A stretch of DNA of 64,000 bases from Hoylesella saccharolytica JCM 17484 (GTDB lineage: Bacteria > Bacteroidota > Bacteroidia > Bacteroidales > Bacteroidaceae), in NCBI RefSeq assembly GCF_000614205.1, contig NZ_BAKN01000009.1, positions 1-64,000 on the forward strand, read 5' to 3'. Every line of letters begins with the position of its first letter. The first letter of the stretch is position 1. A model generated the notes under the pieces. That model ran no database searches. It was not told the origin of the DNA and saw nothing but the letters and a program-made list of their open reading frames with translations. Below, piece after piece: positions 34,814 to 43,740 of this stretch. Both the position numbers and the translations under genes were made by a program.

Positions 34814-37255
34814 ATGAAAAAGCTTTTTCAAAGTATCCTTTTTCTGTTGTTGCTCGCAACCTATGCGCAGGCAAGAGACGTTGTTATCGACGGAAAAACT
34901 TATCGTGTAGATACGGTTGCCTTATTTAAAGCGGGGCCAGGAACGCAATATATGGCCTTAGAATTTAAAGGCGACAAGCGCATGAATGCGTTTTTCTTGA
35001 AAGTAGACCTTACCAATCCCTATATCACTTATCGTGCGGCTTTGGGTCGCGACTCGATTTACGGAGGCGAACAGCCATCGAAAGTCGCTGCCCGAAAAAG
35101 CAAAGAGAACGAAGTATATATTGCCGGAACAAACGGCGACTTCTATAATGTGTCCGACTATGTTGGTATGCCGATTGGTTGTACGGTGGTTAATAACGAG
35201 CTGGCCAACAATAATTCGGTGTCTTATCATCGGCAGGTGTTTGCCTTCGACAAGTCGAAAGTGCCCTATATAGGTGGCATGAGTTATTCGGGAAGCCTGC
35301 AAATTGGGGCGGAGCGTTATGAGATCAATCATGTTAACCACCTGAGAGGGGATAACCAATTGGTGCTCTATAATCAGCATAACGGACAATATACCCACAC
35401 GGATGCAAATGGAACGGAGGTGTTGGTTACGCTGTCTGATGGCCAAACGTGGGAACTGAACAAGGAAATTCGTGCAAAGGTGGTTTCGGTTGTACAGAAT
35501 AAGGGCAACATGCACATACCTGCAGGTAGTGCAGTTTTATCTGCCAACGGGGCTATTGCTAAGAAACTGGCTGCCCTTGCTGTAGGAACGGAGATGAAAA
35601 TATCGCTGAACTTGTCTATTGGTGGTGCTACTGCGCCATTTGCTGATGTGATTGGCGGTGACCCACGCAGTCCGATGTTGCAGGATGGAACCGTAAATAC
35701 GACCGAAATATGGAACGAACTGCATCCGCGAACGGGTTTTGGCTACACGCAAGATAAGAAAACGGCTATTCATTGCGTGGTAGATGGTCGTAGTACGATC
35801 TCTGCAGGAGCCAATACTAAGGAGCTGGCCGAAATCATGAAGTTTGTTGGTGCCTACAATGCCATGAACCTCGACGGAGGTGGTTCAAGCTGTCTGTTCC
35901 TCAAAGATTTTGGTCCGATGAACAAAAACAGTGATGGAAACGAACGAGCCGTAAGCAATGGCATCTACGTAGTTTCTACAGCACCCGCCGATAACACGAT
36001 AACCGAGATCAAATGTCTTCAAACAAAGGTGCGTTTGCCACGTTACGGCATCTACAGACCCACGTTCTACGGATATAATCGATATGGCGTGCTCGTTTCA
36101 AAAAACGTTGAGGGCGTGAAACAAACCGTCGATGCCAAAGTGGGAGAAATCTTGGCAGATGGCAGTTTCTTTGCTTCGGGAAAGCAGTCGGGTGAAATCA
36201 TCGCCCGTTACAATGGTGCAACGGAGAAAATTCAAGTGGAACTACTGCCCGAAGCACCTGTAACCATCCGCTTAGACTCTGTTTTGCTCGACAATAAGGT
36301 GGCTTATCCCATCGAAGTACAGACAGAAGTGGGTGGTAATGTGTTTAATTTGTATCCTGGCGCAATGCAATGGGAAGTTGCCGATCCAACAGTCTGCACC
36401 GTCACCGATGGGGTTGTTAAGGGCCTGAAAAATGGTTCGACCATCGTAAAAGGTAGGTTGGGCAGCTTTACCGACCAAATAAAAGTGAACATTGAGATAG
36501 CCGATAAGGCCACGCTCACCGCTCGTGCGTTTACCGATGCTACATGGAAGGTAACCCATTCGGCAAACCTGAAGAATGTTGTCAACGCTCCCACGAACGC
36601 TGCTGTTAAGACAACGTTCACTTACAATGCAGGACGTAATCCCTATGTGGCCTACAATAACGATATTCCTCTTTATAGTCTGCCCGACAGTATTAGGCTT
36701 ACGTTCAATGCCGGTGAAACGAACATCAGCAAATTGAGCCTTCGTTTTAAGGAGCACAACAGCAGCATGACCACCATTAACAAAGAGTTTCAGGACTTTA
36801 AGAAAAACAAAGACAACACCGTAAGCCTTGCATTGGCCGACTTGATGGACCATCCCAACGATAGGGCAGCCTATCCATTGCACTTCAACTTTATGCAGTT
36901 TTCCATCAATGGTTCGGGTATGACGCCTAAGAAGAGTTACAGCATCACCGTTAAAGAGCTTGTGCTGGTATATAAAATTACCACAGCCATTTCTCATCCT
37001 ACAAACAATGCGCCACAAAAGGTGTTTGTTGGTGCCGTTAAGGATAATGGGCTAACGGTGCATTTTGATTTCGACAAAGAGCAACAGGTTCAAATCGAGC
37101 TTATCTCCGTATCTGGGAAAGTGTTGCACAAAGCTCGTCTGGGCTTTGTAGGAAAATGTAGCCGTGTTATTCCCATGCAACAGTCGGCTCCTGGCGTGTA
37201 TTTGCTGAAAGTGAGCTATGGCAATAAGCACGAAACGATAAAGGTCATGATTTAA
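34814..37255 (+). CDS. Phosphodiester glycosidase (NAGPA/DUF2233) family protein with T9SS tail
   Basis: A large secreted protein (813 residues). Signal peptide (MKKLFQSILFLLLLATYAQA), then a domain of the phosphodiester alpha-N-acetylglucosaminidase type (about residues 70-390) with VYIAGTNGDFYNV, VIGGDPRSPMLQDG, RTGFGYTQDKKTAIHCVVDGR and the active-site region NAMNLDGGGSSCLF. Family members cleave sugar-phosphodiester bonds such as capped glycans. Beta-sandwich regions follow (a Big-like segment near 460-580: VTDGVVKGLKNGSTIVKG), then a T9SS sorting tail (APGVYLLKVSYGNKHETIKVMI). The ATG at 34814 is chosen for its clean signal peptide. I would expect a role in attacking surface or host glycans; substrate unknown. 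Confidence 0.85.
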   Translation: MKKLFQSILFLLLLATYAQARDVVIDGKTYRVDTVALFKAGPGTQYMALEFKGDKRMNAFFLKVDLTNPYITYRAALGRDSIYGGEQPSKVAARKSKENEVYIAGTNGDFYNVSDYVGMPIGCTVVNNELANNNSVSYHRQVFAFDKSKVPYIGGMSYSGSLQIGAERYEINHVNHLRGDNQLVLYNQHNGQYTHTDANGTEVLVTLSDGQTWELNKEIRAKVVSVVQNKGNMHIPAGSAVLSANGAIAKKLAALAVGTEMKISLNLSIGGATAPFADVIGGDPRSPMLQDGTVNTTEIWNELHPRTGFGYTQDKKTAIHCVVDGRSTISAGANTKELAEIMKFVGAYNAMNLDGGGSSCLFLKDFGPMNKNSDGNERAVSNGIYVVSTAPADNTITEIKCLQTKVRLPRYGIYRPTFYGYNRYGVLVSKNVEGVKQTVDAKVGEILADGSFFASGKQSGEIIARYNGATEKIQVELLPEAPVTIRLDSVLLDNKVAYPIEVQTEVGGNVFNLYPGAMQWEVADPTVCTVTDGVVKGLKNGSTIVKGRLGSFTDQIKVNIEIADKATLTARAFTDATWKVTHSANLKNVVNAPTNAAVKTTFTYNAGRNPYVAYNNDIPLYSLPDSIRLTFNAGETNISKLSLRFKEHNSSMTTINKEFQDFKKNKDNTVSLALADLMDHPNDRAAYPLHFNFMQFSINGSGMTPKKSYSITVKELVLVYKITTAISHPTNNAPQKVFVGAVKDNGLTVHFDFDKEQQVQIELISVSGKVLHKARLGFVGKCSRVIPMQQSAPGVYLLKVSYGNKHETIKVMI

Positions 37256-37319
37256 ATTCCATCCTTTGACGCTCTTCAAAGGAAGAGAATCCCAAGGGAT
37301 ATATAATTAAGGGAGTAAA

Positions 37320-37354
37320 GGTGAAAAGATGCCGATGCGTTGCATCTTTTCACC
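37320..37354 (+). terminator. Hairpin downstream of the NAGPA-like gene
   Basis: A perfect 13 bp stem GGTGAAAAGATGC / GCATCTTTTCACC with a 9 nt loop, 65 bp past the stop. It runs straight into the CTTTTCAAC minisatellite, so it may be part of that repeat rather than a dedicated terminator. Confidence 0.5.
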
Positions 37355-37420
37355 TTTTCAACCTTTCACCTTTTCAACTTTTCACCTTTTCAACTTTCAC
37401 CTTTATTCCGGGGAAGGTTA
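37353..37420 (-). repeat. Family II head in reverse, with CTTTTCAAC minisatellite
   Basis: CCTTTTCAACC- and CTTTTCAACTTTTCACC-type units followed by CTTTATTCCGGGGAAGG and TTAGGAGGGG. The reverse complement matches 47611-47667, where the same segment starts a full family II copy. Only the head is present here. Confidence 0.7.
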
Positions 37421-37596
37421 GGAGGGGATATACCTGCCGGCAGAATGTAACTATCAGCAGAATCTATCTCGCTGCAGATAGCGTAAAAAGGTTAAAAAGA
37501 GTGCTCGGAAATAAATCAATATGCGCTATGGGCATTATTTCTTATCCCGAATTTGCGCACACCCTAATCAAGTTTAGTGAACATCGCCCTATGGAG

Positions 37597-37790
37597 ACGT
37601 ACACTAAAAGTAGTTTTATCGTACGTCGCCTCTGGCGCTGTACGTTCCATTTAATTTTATCGTACGTCGCCCCTGTCGCTGTACGCTTTATTAAAATTTA
37701 TCGTACGTCACCCCTGGCGCTGTACATTCCATTCAGTTTTATCGTACGTCGGGCACCCTGCTGTACACTCTATTATTTTTTAGTGTACGT
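37597..37790. repeat. 41 bp palindromic tandem array closed by a 13 bp inverted repeat
   Basis: Four units starting at 37614, 37655, 37696 and 37737 (spacing 41 bp) share TTTATCGTACGTCGCC-type starts; a fifth start at 37778 is truncated. Most units form a hairpin GTAC-gt-CGCC-nnn-GGCG-ct-GTAC. The array is flanked by ACGTACACTAAAA (37597-37609) and its exact reverse complement TTTTAGTGTACGT (37778-37790). No gene overlaps; this occupies the middle of a 980 bp gene-free gap. Confidence 0.88.
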
Positions 37791-37890
37791 TTAAGGCCTC
37801 TGATGTAGCTTAATGAGAATGATGTGTGCAAAATGTTATATTGAGGCGTTATGGAGATTTGGTAGACTGAAAAAGTGTTTTTTACACGAA

Positions 37891-37944
37891 AACACCCGAG
37901 TGTTGGGGAGTAAGACATTCGTTTACCGCGAAACACTCGGGTGT
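37891..37944. repeat. Inverted repeat of AACACCCGAGTGTT type
   Basis: CACCCGAGTGTT (37893-37904) and its exact reverse complement AACACTCGGGTG (37932-37943) lie 27 bp apart. Each arm is itself nearly palindromic, so alternative local hairpins are possible. Surrounding sequence (37800-38010) has no gene. Confidence 0.65.
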
Positions 37945-38023
37945 GGGGGTTAAAAATCTTTGTTCTGTTCCGGCTCCTTACGCAAAGGAACGCATAAGAA
38001 AAGAACACTCGCGCGCTACGCGC

Positions 38024-38239
38024 CTAAAAGTGGATAAAGGCGCGAACATTACAAGGCTGCCCTTTCTCGTCGGCTGTAATGGCAAACTCGTCACTACCTA
38101 AATTATCCAATTGCAATACGGTAGCGTGCCTTTTGCTATATTCTAAACTGCTATCGTTGTGGTTAGAACGGTAACCTTTGCCAAAGTTTTCATCATCAGT
38201 ATCCACTAACCGAAGCTGTGCAAAAATTAAGAGGTTACT
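38024..38239 (-). pseudogene. Possible remnant: C-terminal gene fragment
   Basis: An open frame of about 70 codons without a good start (only a GTG at 38206), reading AQLRLVDTDDENFGKGY, then LEYSKRHATVLQLDNLGSDEF and ending CNVRAFIHF. Codon choice and composition look protein-like, and the frame runs from just inside the end of the C10 protease gene. It may be the tail of an older gene or an accidental frame. I recognise no family. A GCGCG-CTA-CGCGC hairpin lies just beyond at 38011-38023. Confidence 0.3.
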
Positions 38240-40658
38240 TTATCACTTTCTTACCGTTAATAATATAGATGCCTTTAGGTAAACGGTCTACGGGCGTAGA
38301 AATGCGAATGCCTTGGAGATTATAAATTTCAAGCGCGCGCGAGGTGGATTTTATTGCAGAAACACCTGTGCTTACAGGATCAGAAACGGAAAACCGCACA
38401 CGAGGAGTTTCGTTGTTCCATACATCTACCCGACCTCCGTTTTGCATTATCTCGACATGCACTTCGTAAGTGTGCCCGCTTTTAAGTCGGTTGAGCGGGA
38501 ACTGAGCAAGCGTTGCCTTAGCGGCATTGTGGGCAAAGGCGATAAAAGATACGTGAGGTACTGAACCTACTTCGATAGAAGTGCCGTCGGTCATATCCTG
38601 CACGCGATAAAATAACGGACCGTAATAGTTGCTTCTACCCCGCAGACTGGCAAACGCCATCAATCCTAACATCTTCGTTTCTTTAGGATTAAACACTTGC
38701 AAAGGGGTGGGCTTTCCGTCGGAAAGGAAGTCGATGCCGTTGATATTGAGATAGAATGGAGCGGCGTTGGGCAGCACATTTACTTCTATCGGAGCGGCGG
38801 TGGCGATGGGTATTTCTTCAAACTGATTGCCACCTTTGGGCACAGAAATGGCAAAACTGACACGATAACGGCCGGCAAGAAGGGCGTAACTATCTCCGTT
38901 TTTACTGTAAGATGTCAGCACAGGGGCACGCAAAGCTGTTGTTTCAAGTCGCTGGGCAAGGACATCTTGGATTATAGGGGCGGTGTATTCAATAGCGTTT
39001 TCTATCCCCTGAAAGCGCACTATCATCTTTCCGCGCACCTCTTGCCAACCCTCATTCCGAACAAGCAGACCGAATACGCCTTGGTTCCCACTATCTTGAT
39101 AGAGGGGTGCAAGCAGGTCGGGTTGTCCCTCTAACGAAAGATGGATGCGAGGCGCACTCTCTTTCACAACGATTCTGTCACTCGTCAATACCACCGTTTG
39201 TGTGTTGGCATAAGTTATCGACTGCCAACCCGAATAGGTGGAAGGTCGTTCAATAAGTTCGTTAGAGAGGGGCTTAAGGGTATAGATTCCATCCGGCAGC
39301 CCCGTAAAATCGAGGTTATCAAATTCCGCGGTGGTAGTAGTGAAGATGCTGCTGAGGTTTAATTCCGTTTGAAACGAATTGAAAAGTCTTACCCGTACGC
39401 CCTTCTCATCGTAAACCCCAAGCGCTACCTTACCTGTAAAACGCCCCAGCTCACCATTGACCACACTGTTGGTACCCAGCTTTCTTACCTGTGCATGTAA
39501 CATGGTGCCGCGTTTCACCTCAGTTTCTGTAATGGTAAACGGTCGCACATCTCTTGTTTCCAACTCTCTATGCGCTGCAAATTCTTTGTGCTTTCCGTCT
39601 TTGGGATGCGCGAACACAACTTCTATGTTCTCATAAAACTTTCCGTCGTTTAATCCAAATCCGCTAACAGGAAGATAAATGGTGTTGATGTCAAAATATC
39701 CGTCAAATTCGCCACCCCACCCCCAATTGATGTGTATGAATCCGCGTCGGTCATATCCATCGAAAACAAACACGTGCGAACCACCATTCACCAGAATAGG
39801 ATAACCGTTGGCAAGCTCATTGAGCAGAACTTCGTGGAAAGTTCCCGACAACATATAGTCTTTGTACAGATGACGCACCGAATACCCGAAACTATTGCGC
39901 AAGGCATCCATGGCATAATGCAAATTAGAGTTACTTCCTTTATAATAATAATGCATATGAACGGCTCTTCCAACATCCCGCATTAATACTCCTACAGCAT
40001 CTCCACCTCTATTATCCATCTGTTTAGCTTTATCTTTCATATATTGCCACAGATAATCCGAACTTCGCTGTGCCTCCGTACCTTGAGAAGCAATATAAGA
40101 ATCGGGGCGAGATTTAGGCCACTTATGATAATACATCAGTTGCGCGGTGGCGGTGGCAACACAGCCGGTAGGCGTATTTCTTCCATCAGGTGCGGGGGTA
40201 TATCGGTTAAAAGGTTGGTTCTGCTCCCATTGGCAGGTAAGCAATGGCTTTACTTCTCTGATGTTGGGAAGTTTTATAGAGGGCACCTGCGCTTTCCCTT
40301 CGCGTATCGCCCGCACCACCCTTTCATAGCGTTGAAGTATGGCTTTGAATTCATCGGAGATGGGTTTATCGGCATTCGGGCTCATCATTCCATAGCCAAC
40401 CACCTCATTCAATCGGCTTTCGCCCGAAACTACAACAAACTTGTTGCTACCGGTATTCGTAAAGAGATAGTAAGCAGGCTGTTCATGAGTTTCTGTTGCA
40501 CGTGTAATGGCAGTGGGTTGTCGCAATTCAGGACTTGTAAGATACTTTGATGCAATCCATCGAGCCTCATTTTCACCCACGGGTTCTGCCCACACAAAAG
40601 ATGTTGTTACACAGCACACAGCGAGCAACAACATCTCACGAATGTAATTCTTTTTCAT
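38235..40658 (-). CDS. C10 family cysteine protease (streptopain/interpain-like) with T9SS tail
   Basis: Secreted papain-fold protease of 807 residues. Signal peptide (LLLAVCCVTTSFVWA), an inhibitory Spi-type pro-domain (about 25-125, ARWIASKYL, YYLFTNTGSNKFVVVSGESR, LNEVVGYG), then the C10 catalytic domain with nucleophile Cys166 (TPTGCVATATAQLMYY), His295 (NGGSHVFVFDGYD) and the NWGWGGEFDGYF region. About 400 residues of beta-rich accessory domains follow, ending in a T9SS sorting tail (EIYNLQGIRIS, LPKGIYIINGKKVIK). Relatives in Prevotella (interpains) and Streptococcus (SpeB) attack host proteins. It has no operon partner and lies downstream, on the other strand, of two T9SS-tail genes. 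Confidence 0.93.
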   Translation of the reverse strand: MKKNYIREMLLLAVCCVTTSFVWAEPVGENEARWIASKYLTSPELRQPTAITRATETHEQPAYYLFTNTGSNKFVVVSGESRLNEVVGYGMMSPNADKPISDEFKAILQRYERVVRAIREGKAQVPSIKLPNIREVKPLLTCQWEQNQPFNRYTPAPDGRNTPTGCVATATAQLMYYHKWPKSRPDSYIASQGTEAQRSSDYLWQYMKDKAKQMDNRGGDAVGVLMRDVGRAVHMHYYYKGSNSNLHYAMDALRNSFGYSVRHLYKDYMLSGTFHEVLLNELANGYPILVNGGSHVFVFDGYDRRGFIHINWGWGGEFDGYFDINTIYLPVSGFGLNDGKFYENIEVVFAHPKDGKHKEFAAHRELETRDVRPFTITETEVKRGTMLHAQVRKLGTNSVVNGELGRFTGKVALGVYDEKGVRVRLFNSFQTELNLSSIFTTTTAEFDNLDFTGLPDGIYTLKPLSNELIERPSTYSGWQSITYANTQTVVLTSDRIVVKESAPRIHLSLEGQPDLLAPLYQDSGNQGVFGLLVRNEGWQEVRGKMIVRFQGIENAIEYTAPIIQDVLAQRLETTALRAPVLTSYSKNGDSYALLAGRYRVSFAISVPKGGNQFEEIPIATAAPIEVNVLPNAAPFYLNINGIDFLSDGKPTPLQVFNPKETKMLGLMAFASLRGRSNYYGPLFYRVQDMTDGTSIEVGSVPHVSFIAFAHNAAKATLAQFPLNRLKSGHTYEVHVEIMQNGGRVDVWNNETPRVRFSVSDPVSTGVSAIKSTSRALEIYNLQGIRISTPVDRLPKGIYIINGKKVIK

Positions 40659-40743
40659 TTTACACTTTGACTTAATTACTTAAATGTCCCCGTATCATCA
40701 CGGAGAATGATTTGTATATAGTAGATAATTTTTATTTAAAAGC

Positions 40744-41349
40744 CTAACTTTTATCCGCATAAAGCGAGGCTGCCCGCACCCGAGAAAGGGTTTCGGGGGT
40801 CATTTGCAGATAGTTGGCAATATACACCAACGGAGCACGCAACACTACTTGCGGCATCAGCTTACACAATTTGAGGTATCTGTCTTGCGCTGTTTCGAAG
40901 CGTAGCAGGTCGGCATGTATCTGCGAGATAATCAAACTCTCTTCCAATATCTTGCGAAAGAGTATCTGAATGTTGACATTATGTAACGCCACCTCTTCGA
41001 GTCGACGTTTGGGCAGGGCGTAGATCAATGTTGGTTCGAGTGCCTCAACTTGCAAACTGGTGGGTTTTTCCTGAAAAAGGCTCTCGATACACATAAAGAT
41101 ACTGCGGTCCACACCGATATGTTCAGTCAGTTCCTTTTGGTTCTTAAAGTAAAACTGACGAATTAACCCGCGCTCGATGTAATAAATATGACGGCACGTT
41201 TCACCCTCTTTAAGTATCTTTTCACCCTTGGCAAACTTCATCGGCACAAGTACGCTCTCGAGAATATCGAGTTCATCGTGTGTCATTGTACTGTATTTTC
41301 GGGCCAGTTCACGTGCTATGTCACGTGTAGAGTTAGTAGGTTCTCTCAT
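40744..41349 (-). CDS. Crp/Fnr family transcriptional regulator
   Basis: A 201-residue regulator: N-terminal cyclic-nucleotide-binding-type domain (ILESVLVPMKFAKGEKILKEGETCRHIYYIERGLIRQFYF) and a C-terminal winged-helix motif (YIANYLQMTPETLSRVRAA). Effector unknown; it lacks the Cys cluster of Fnr. It lies 37 bp downstream of lepA in the same direction, so it is probably co-transcribed with it. It precedes the C10 protease gene by about 85 bp, but no regulatory link can be shown from sequence. Confidence 0.88.
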   Translation of the reverse strand: MREPTNSTRDIARELARKYSTMTHDELDILESVLVPMKFAKGEKILKEGETCRHIYYIERGLIRQFYFKNQKELTEHIGVDRSIFMCIESLFQEKPTSLQVEALEPTLIYALPKRRLEEVALHNVNIQILFRKILEESLIISQIHADLLRFETAQDRYLKLCKLMPQVVLRAPLVYIANYLQMTPETLSRVRAASLYADKS

Positions 41350-41386
41350 TTTTCACCCTCCTTTTCTTCGGTTTATTCGGTTCAGA

Positions 41387-43168
41387 CTAATCCAGTTTTA
41401 GTACGGCAAGGAACGCTTTCTGCGGAACCTCTACGTTTCCTATTTGTTTCATGCGTTTCTTTCCTTTCTTTTGTTTCTCCAATAACTTTCGTTTTCTGCT
41501 CACATCACCGCCATAACATTTGGCCGTAACATCTTTTCGTACGCACTTAATGGTTTCTCTGGCAACGATTTTAGCACCAATAGCCGCCTGAATGGCTATA
41601 TCAAACTGTTGTCGAGGTATCAGTTCTTTCAGCTTTTCGCACATCCTACGTCCGAAGGTTGCTGCATTATCATGGTGCGTAAGAGTCGAAAGGGCATCCA
41701 CCGCCTCACCGTTCAGCAGGATATCCAACTTGACAAGACGCGACGGGCGAAAGCTGTCTATATGGTAATCAAATGAAGCGTAGCCTTTAGAAATAGACTT
41801 CAGCTTATCATAAAAGTCAATAACAATCTCGCCTAACGGCAGCATAAAGTGCAATTCCACACGATTTCCGCTGACATATTCCTGATTGATGAGCTCACCA
41901 CGTTTATCAATACACAACTTCATAATGGGTCCGATAAAGTTGACATTGGTAATGATAGAAGCGCGGATATAGGGCTCTTCGATATGGTCAATCATCGTTG
42001 GGTCGGGCAGTCCTGAAGGGTTATGCACCTCACGTTCGTTCCCCAGCTTGTCGTATACCATATACGAAACGTTGGGCACAGTCGTAATGACATCCATATT
42101 AAACTCGCGGTCAAGTCGTTCCTGCACAATTTCCATGTGCAACAGACCTAAAAACCCGCAACGAAAACCAAATCCCAGCGCTACAGACGACTCCGGAGTA
42201 AAGGTCAGCGATGCATCGTTCAATTGCAATTTCTCTAACGAAGCGCGCAAATTCTCGTATTCTGACGGATCAATGGGATAAACACCGGCAAACACCATCG
42301 GCTTAACTTCTTGAAAGCCCTCAATGGCCGCCTCGCACGAACGCACCGTATGGGTAATGGTATCGCCCACTTTTACCTCCTTAGCATCTTTAATACCACT
42401 GATGATATAGCCCACTTCTCCCGTATGCAACTCTTTTCGGGGTACCATATCCATCTTCAACACCCCTACTTCATCAGCCACATACTCCATTCCCGTATTG
42501 AAAAACTTCACGCTATCGCCTTTTTTGATAACGCCGTTGAGCACTTTAAAATAGGCAATAATACCACGGAAGGAGTTAAACACCGAGTCAAATATCAACG
42601 CTTGCAATGGTGCTTGGTCGTCACCCACAGGGTGCGGAACACGTTCTACCACAGCTTGCAAAATATCTTCAACCCCTTCACCGGTCTTTCCCGATGCGCG
42701 GATGATATCTTTCTTATCACATCCTATCAGTTCAACGATTTCATCTTCTACTTCTTCGGGCATTGCACTGGGCATGTCTACCTTATTTATAACAGGGATA
42801 ATCTCCAAGTTATGCTCAATCGCCATATACAGATTAGAGATGGTTTGTGCTTGAACGCCTTGTGTGGCATCCACCACCAACAACGCACCTTCACACGCAG
42901 CGATGCTTCTCGAAACTTCATACGAAAAGTCAACGTGGCCCGGAGTGTCTATCAAATTCAAGACATATTTCTCTCCTTTATATACGTATTCCATCTGTAT
43001 GGCATGACTTTTTATCGTGATACCGCGCTCTTTCTCCAGCTCCATATCATCTAACATCTGTCCACCGGTAACCTGAATAGTTTTGGTAAACTCCAACAGA
43101 CGGTCTGCCAGGGTAGATTTGCCATGATCAATATGCGCAATAATACAGAAGTTTCTTATATGCTTCAT
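41387..43168 (-). CDS. lepA: Elongation factor 4 (LepA)
   Basis: Ribosome-associated translational GTPase. All G motifs are present: [14 protein letters not shown] (G1), [10 protein letters not shown] (G2 region), [12 protein letters not shown] (G3), [14 protein letters not shown] (G4). Domain II and the EF-G-like domains follow ([47 protein letters not shown]), as does the LepA-specific C-terminal domain ([53 protein letters not shown]). The ATG at 43168 gives 593 residues, the usual size; a TTG two codons upstream is less likely. Promoter box at 43201-43193. Confidence 0.97.
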   Translation of the reverse strand: MKHIRNFCIIAHIDHGKSTLADRLLEFTKTIQVTGGQMLDDMELEKERGITIKSHAIQMEYVYKGEKYVLNLIDTPGHVDFSYEVSRSIAACEGALLVVDATQGVQAQTISNLYMAIEHNLEIIPVINKVDMPSAMPEEVEDEIVELIGCDKKDIIRASGKTGEGVEDILQAVVERVPHPVGDDQAPLQALIFDSVFNSFRGIIAYFKVLNGVIKKGDSVKFFNTGMEYVADEVGVLKMDMVPRKELHTGEVGYIISGIKDAKEVKVGDTITHTVRSCEAAIEGFQEVKPMVFAGVYPIDPSEYENLRASLEKLQLNDASLTFTPESSVALGFGFRCGFLGLLHMEIVQERLDREFNMDVITTVPNVSYMVYDKLGNEREVHNPSGLPDPTMIDHIEEPYIRASIITNVNFIGPIMKLCIDKRGELINQEYVSGNRVELHFMLPLGEIVIDFYDKLKSISKGYASFDYHIDSFRPSRLVKLDILLNGEAVDALSTLTHHDNAATFGRRMCEKLKELIPRQQFDIAIQAAIGAKIVARETIKCVRKDVTAKCYGGDVSRKRKLLEKQKKGKKRMKQIGNVEVPQKAFLAVLKLD

Positions 43169-43192
43169 TCCCAATAAAATGTATTTGAAATC

Positions 43193-43201
43193 GCAAAGTT
43201 A
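43193..43201 (-). promoter_or_regulatory. -7 box for lepA
   Basis: TAACTTTGC on the minus strand, 25 bp before the lepA start. Confidence 0.65.
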
Positions 43202-43255
43202 CTTATTTAAATCGGTATTTCTATGTAGGCGTTTATAAAATTCACAAAATATCGC

Positions 43256-43263
43256 TACCTTTG
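43256..43263 (+). promoter_or_regulatory. -7 box for the small lipoprotein gene
   Basis: TACCTTTG, 21 bp before the ATG at 43284. Confidence 0.6.
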
Positions 43264-43283
43264 TGCCAAACGAAAATTAAGAA

Positions 43284-43679
43284 ATGAAACAGTTTTTATT
43301 ATCCCTGATAACAGTTGTTGTGCTCGTATCATGTCATGAGAGCATCGAACAACGGGCAGAACGCGAAGCCAAAGAGTTTACTGAGAAGTATTGTCCCACA
43401 CCGGTGAACAACTTTACGCGTACCGATAGTGTTGTGTTTTACCCTTCAACACGCACATATCACTACTTCTGCACGTTTACCGACAAAATGGACGACCCCA
43501 AAGTTATCAGCGAAAATAAAACAACCATCAACGAATTGCTGCGGCAAGCCATCTCTGCATCTACCGATTTAAAGGCTTACAAGGATGCCGACTTTACGTT
43601 TGCTTACACTTGTCATTCGGCGAAAGACCCCCAAAAGGTTTTGTTTAAGGTTCAATTTACGCCCAAAGAGTATAAGTAA
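43284..43679 (+). CDS. Small lipoprotein of unknown function
   Basis: A 131-residue lipoprotein: signal MKQFLLSLITVVVLVSC with the lipid Cys at 17, followed by HESIEQRAEREAKEFTEKYCPTP, a charged helix. The remainder mixes strand-like segments (DSVVFYPSTRTYHYFCTF, FTFAYTCHSAKD, KVLFKVQFTPKEYK) with an FTD-K-DDP turn; two further Cys at about 43 and 114 might form a disulfide. I do not recognise the family. It is divergent from lepA with its own promoter and ends in a terminator shared with the esterase gene. Confidence 0.82.
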   Translation: MKQFLLSLITVVVLVSCHESIEQRAEREAKEFTEKYCPTPVNNFTRTDSVVFYPSTRTYHYFCTFTDKMDDPKVISENKTTINELLRQAISASTDLKAYKDADFTFAYTCHSAKDPQKVLFKVQFTPKEYK

Positions 43680-43688
43680 GCCATTCTA

Positions 43689-43740
43689 TCCGTCAACGCG
43701 TTAACGCATCCAGCCGTTGAAAGGTTAATGCATTGACGGA
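43689..43740. terminator. Terminator between convergent genes
   Basis: Arms TCCGTCAA / TTGACGGA with a second, inner pair GCGTTAAC / GTTAATGC-like. It separates the plus lipoprotein gene from the minus esterase gene. Confidence 0.65.

Noticed and set aside
37614-37790. CRISPR or integron attC array
   Set aside because: 41 bp contiguous palindromic units without spacers or cassettes, no cas genes and no integron integrase.
37739-38008. 89-codon minus-strand open frame
   Set aside because: It overlaps the 41 bp array and the inverted repeat and has no coding features.
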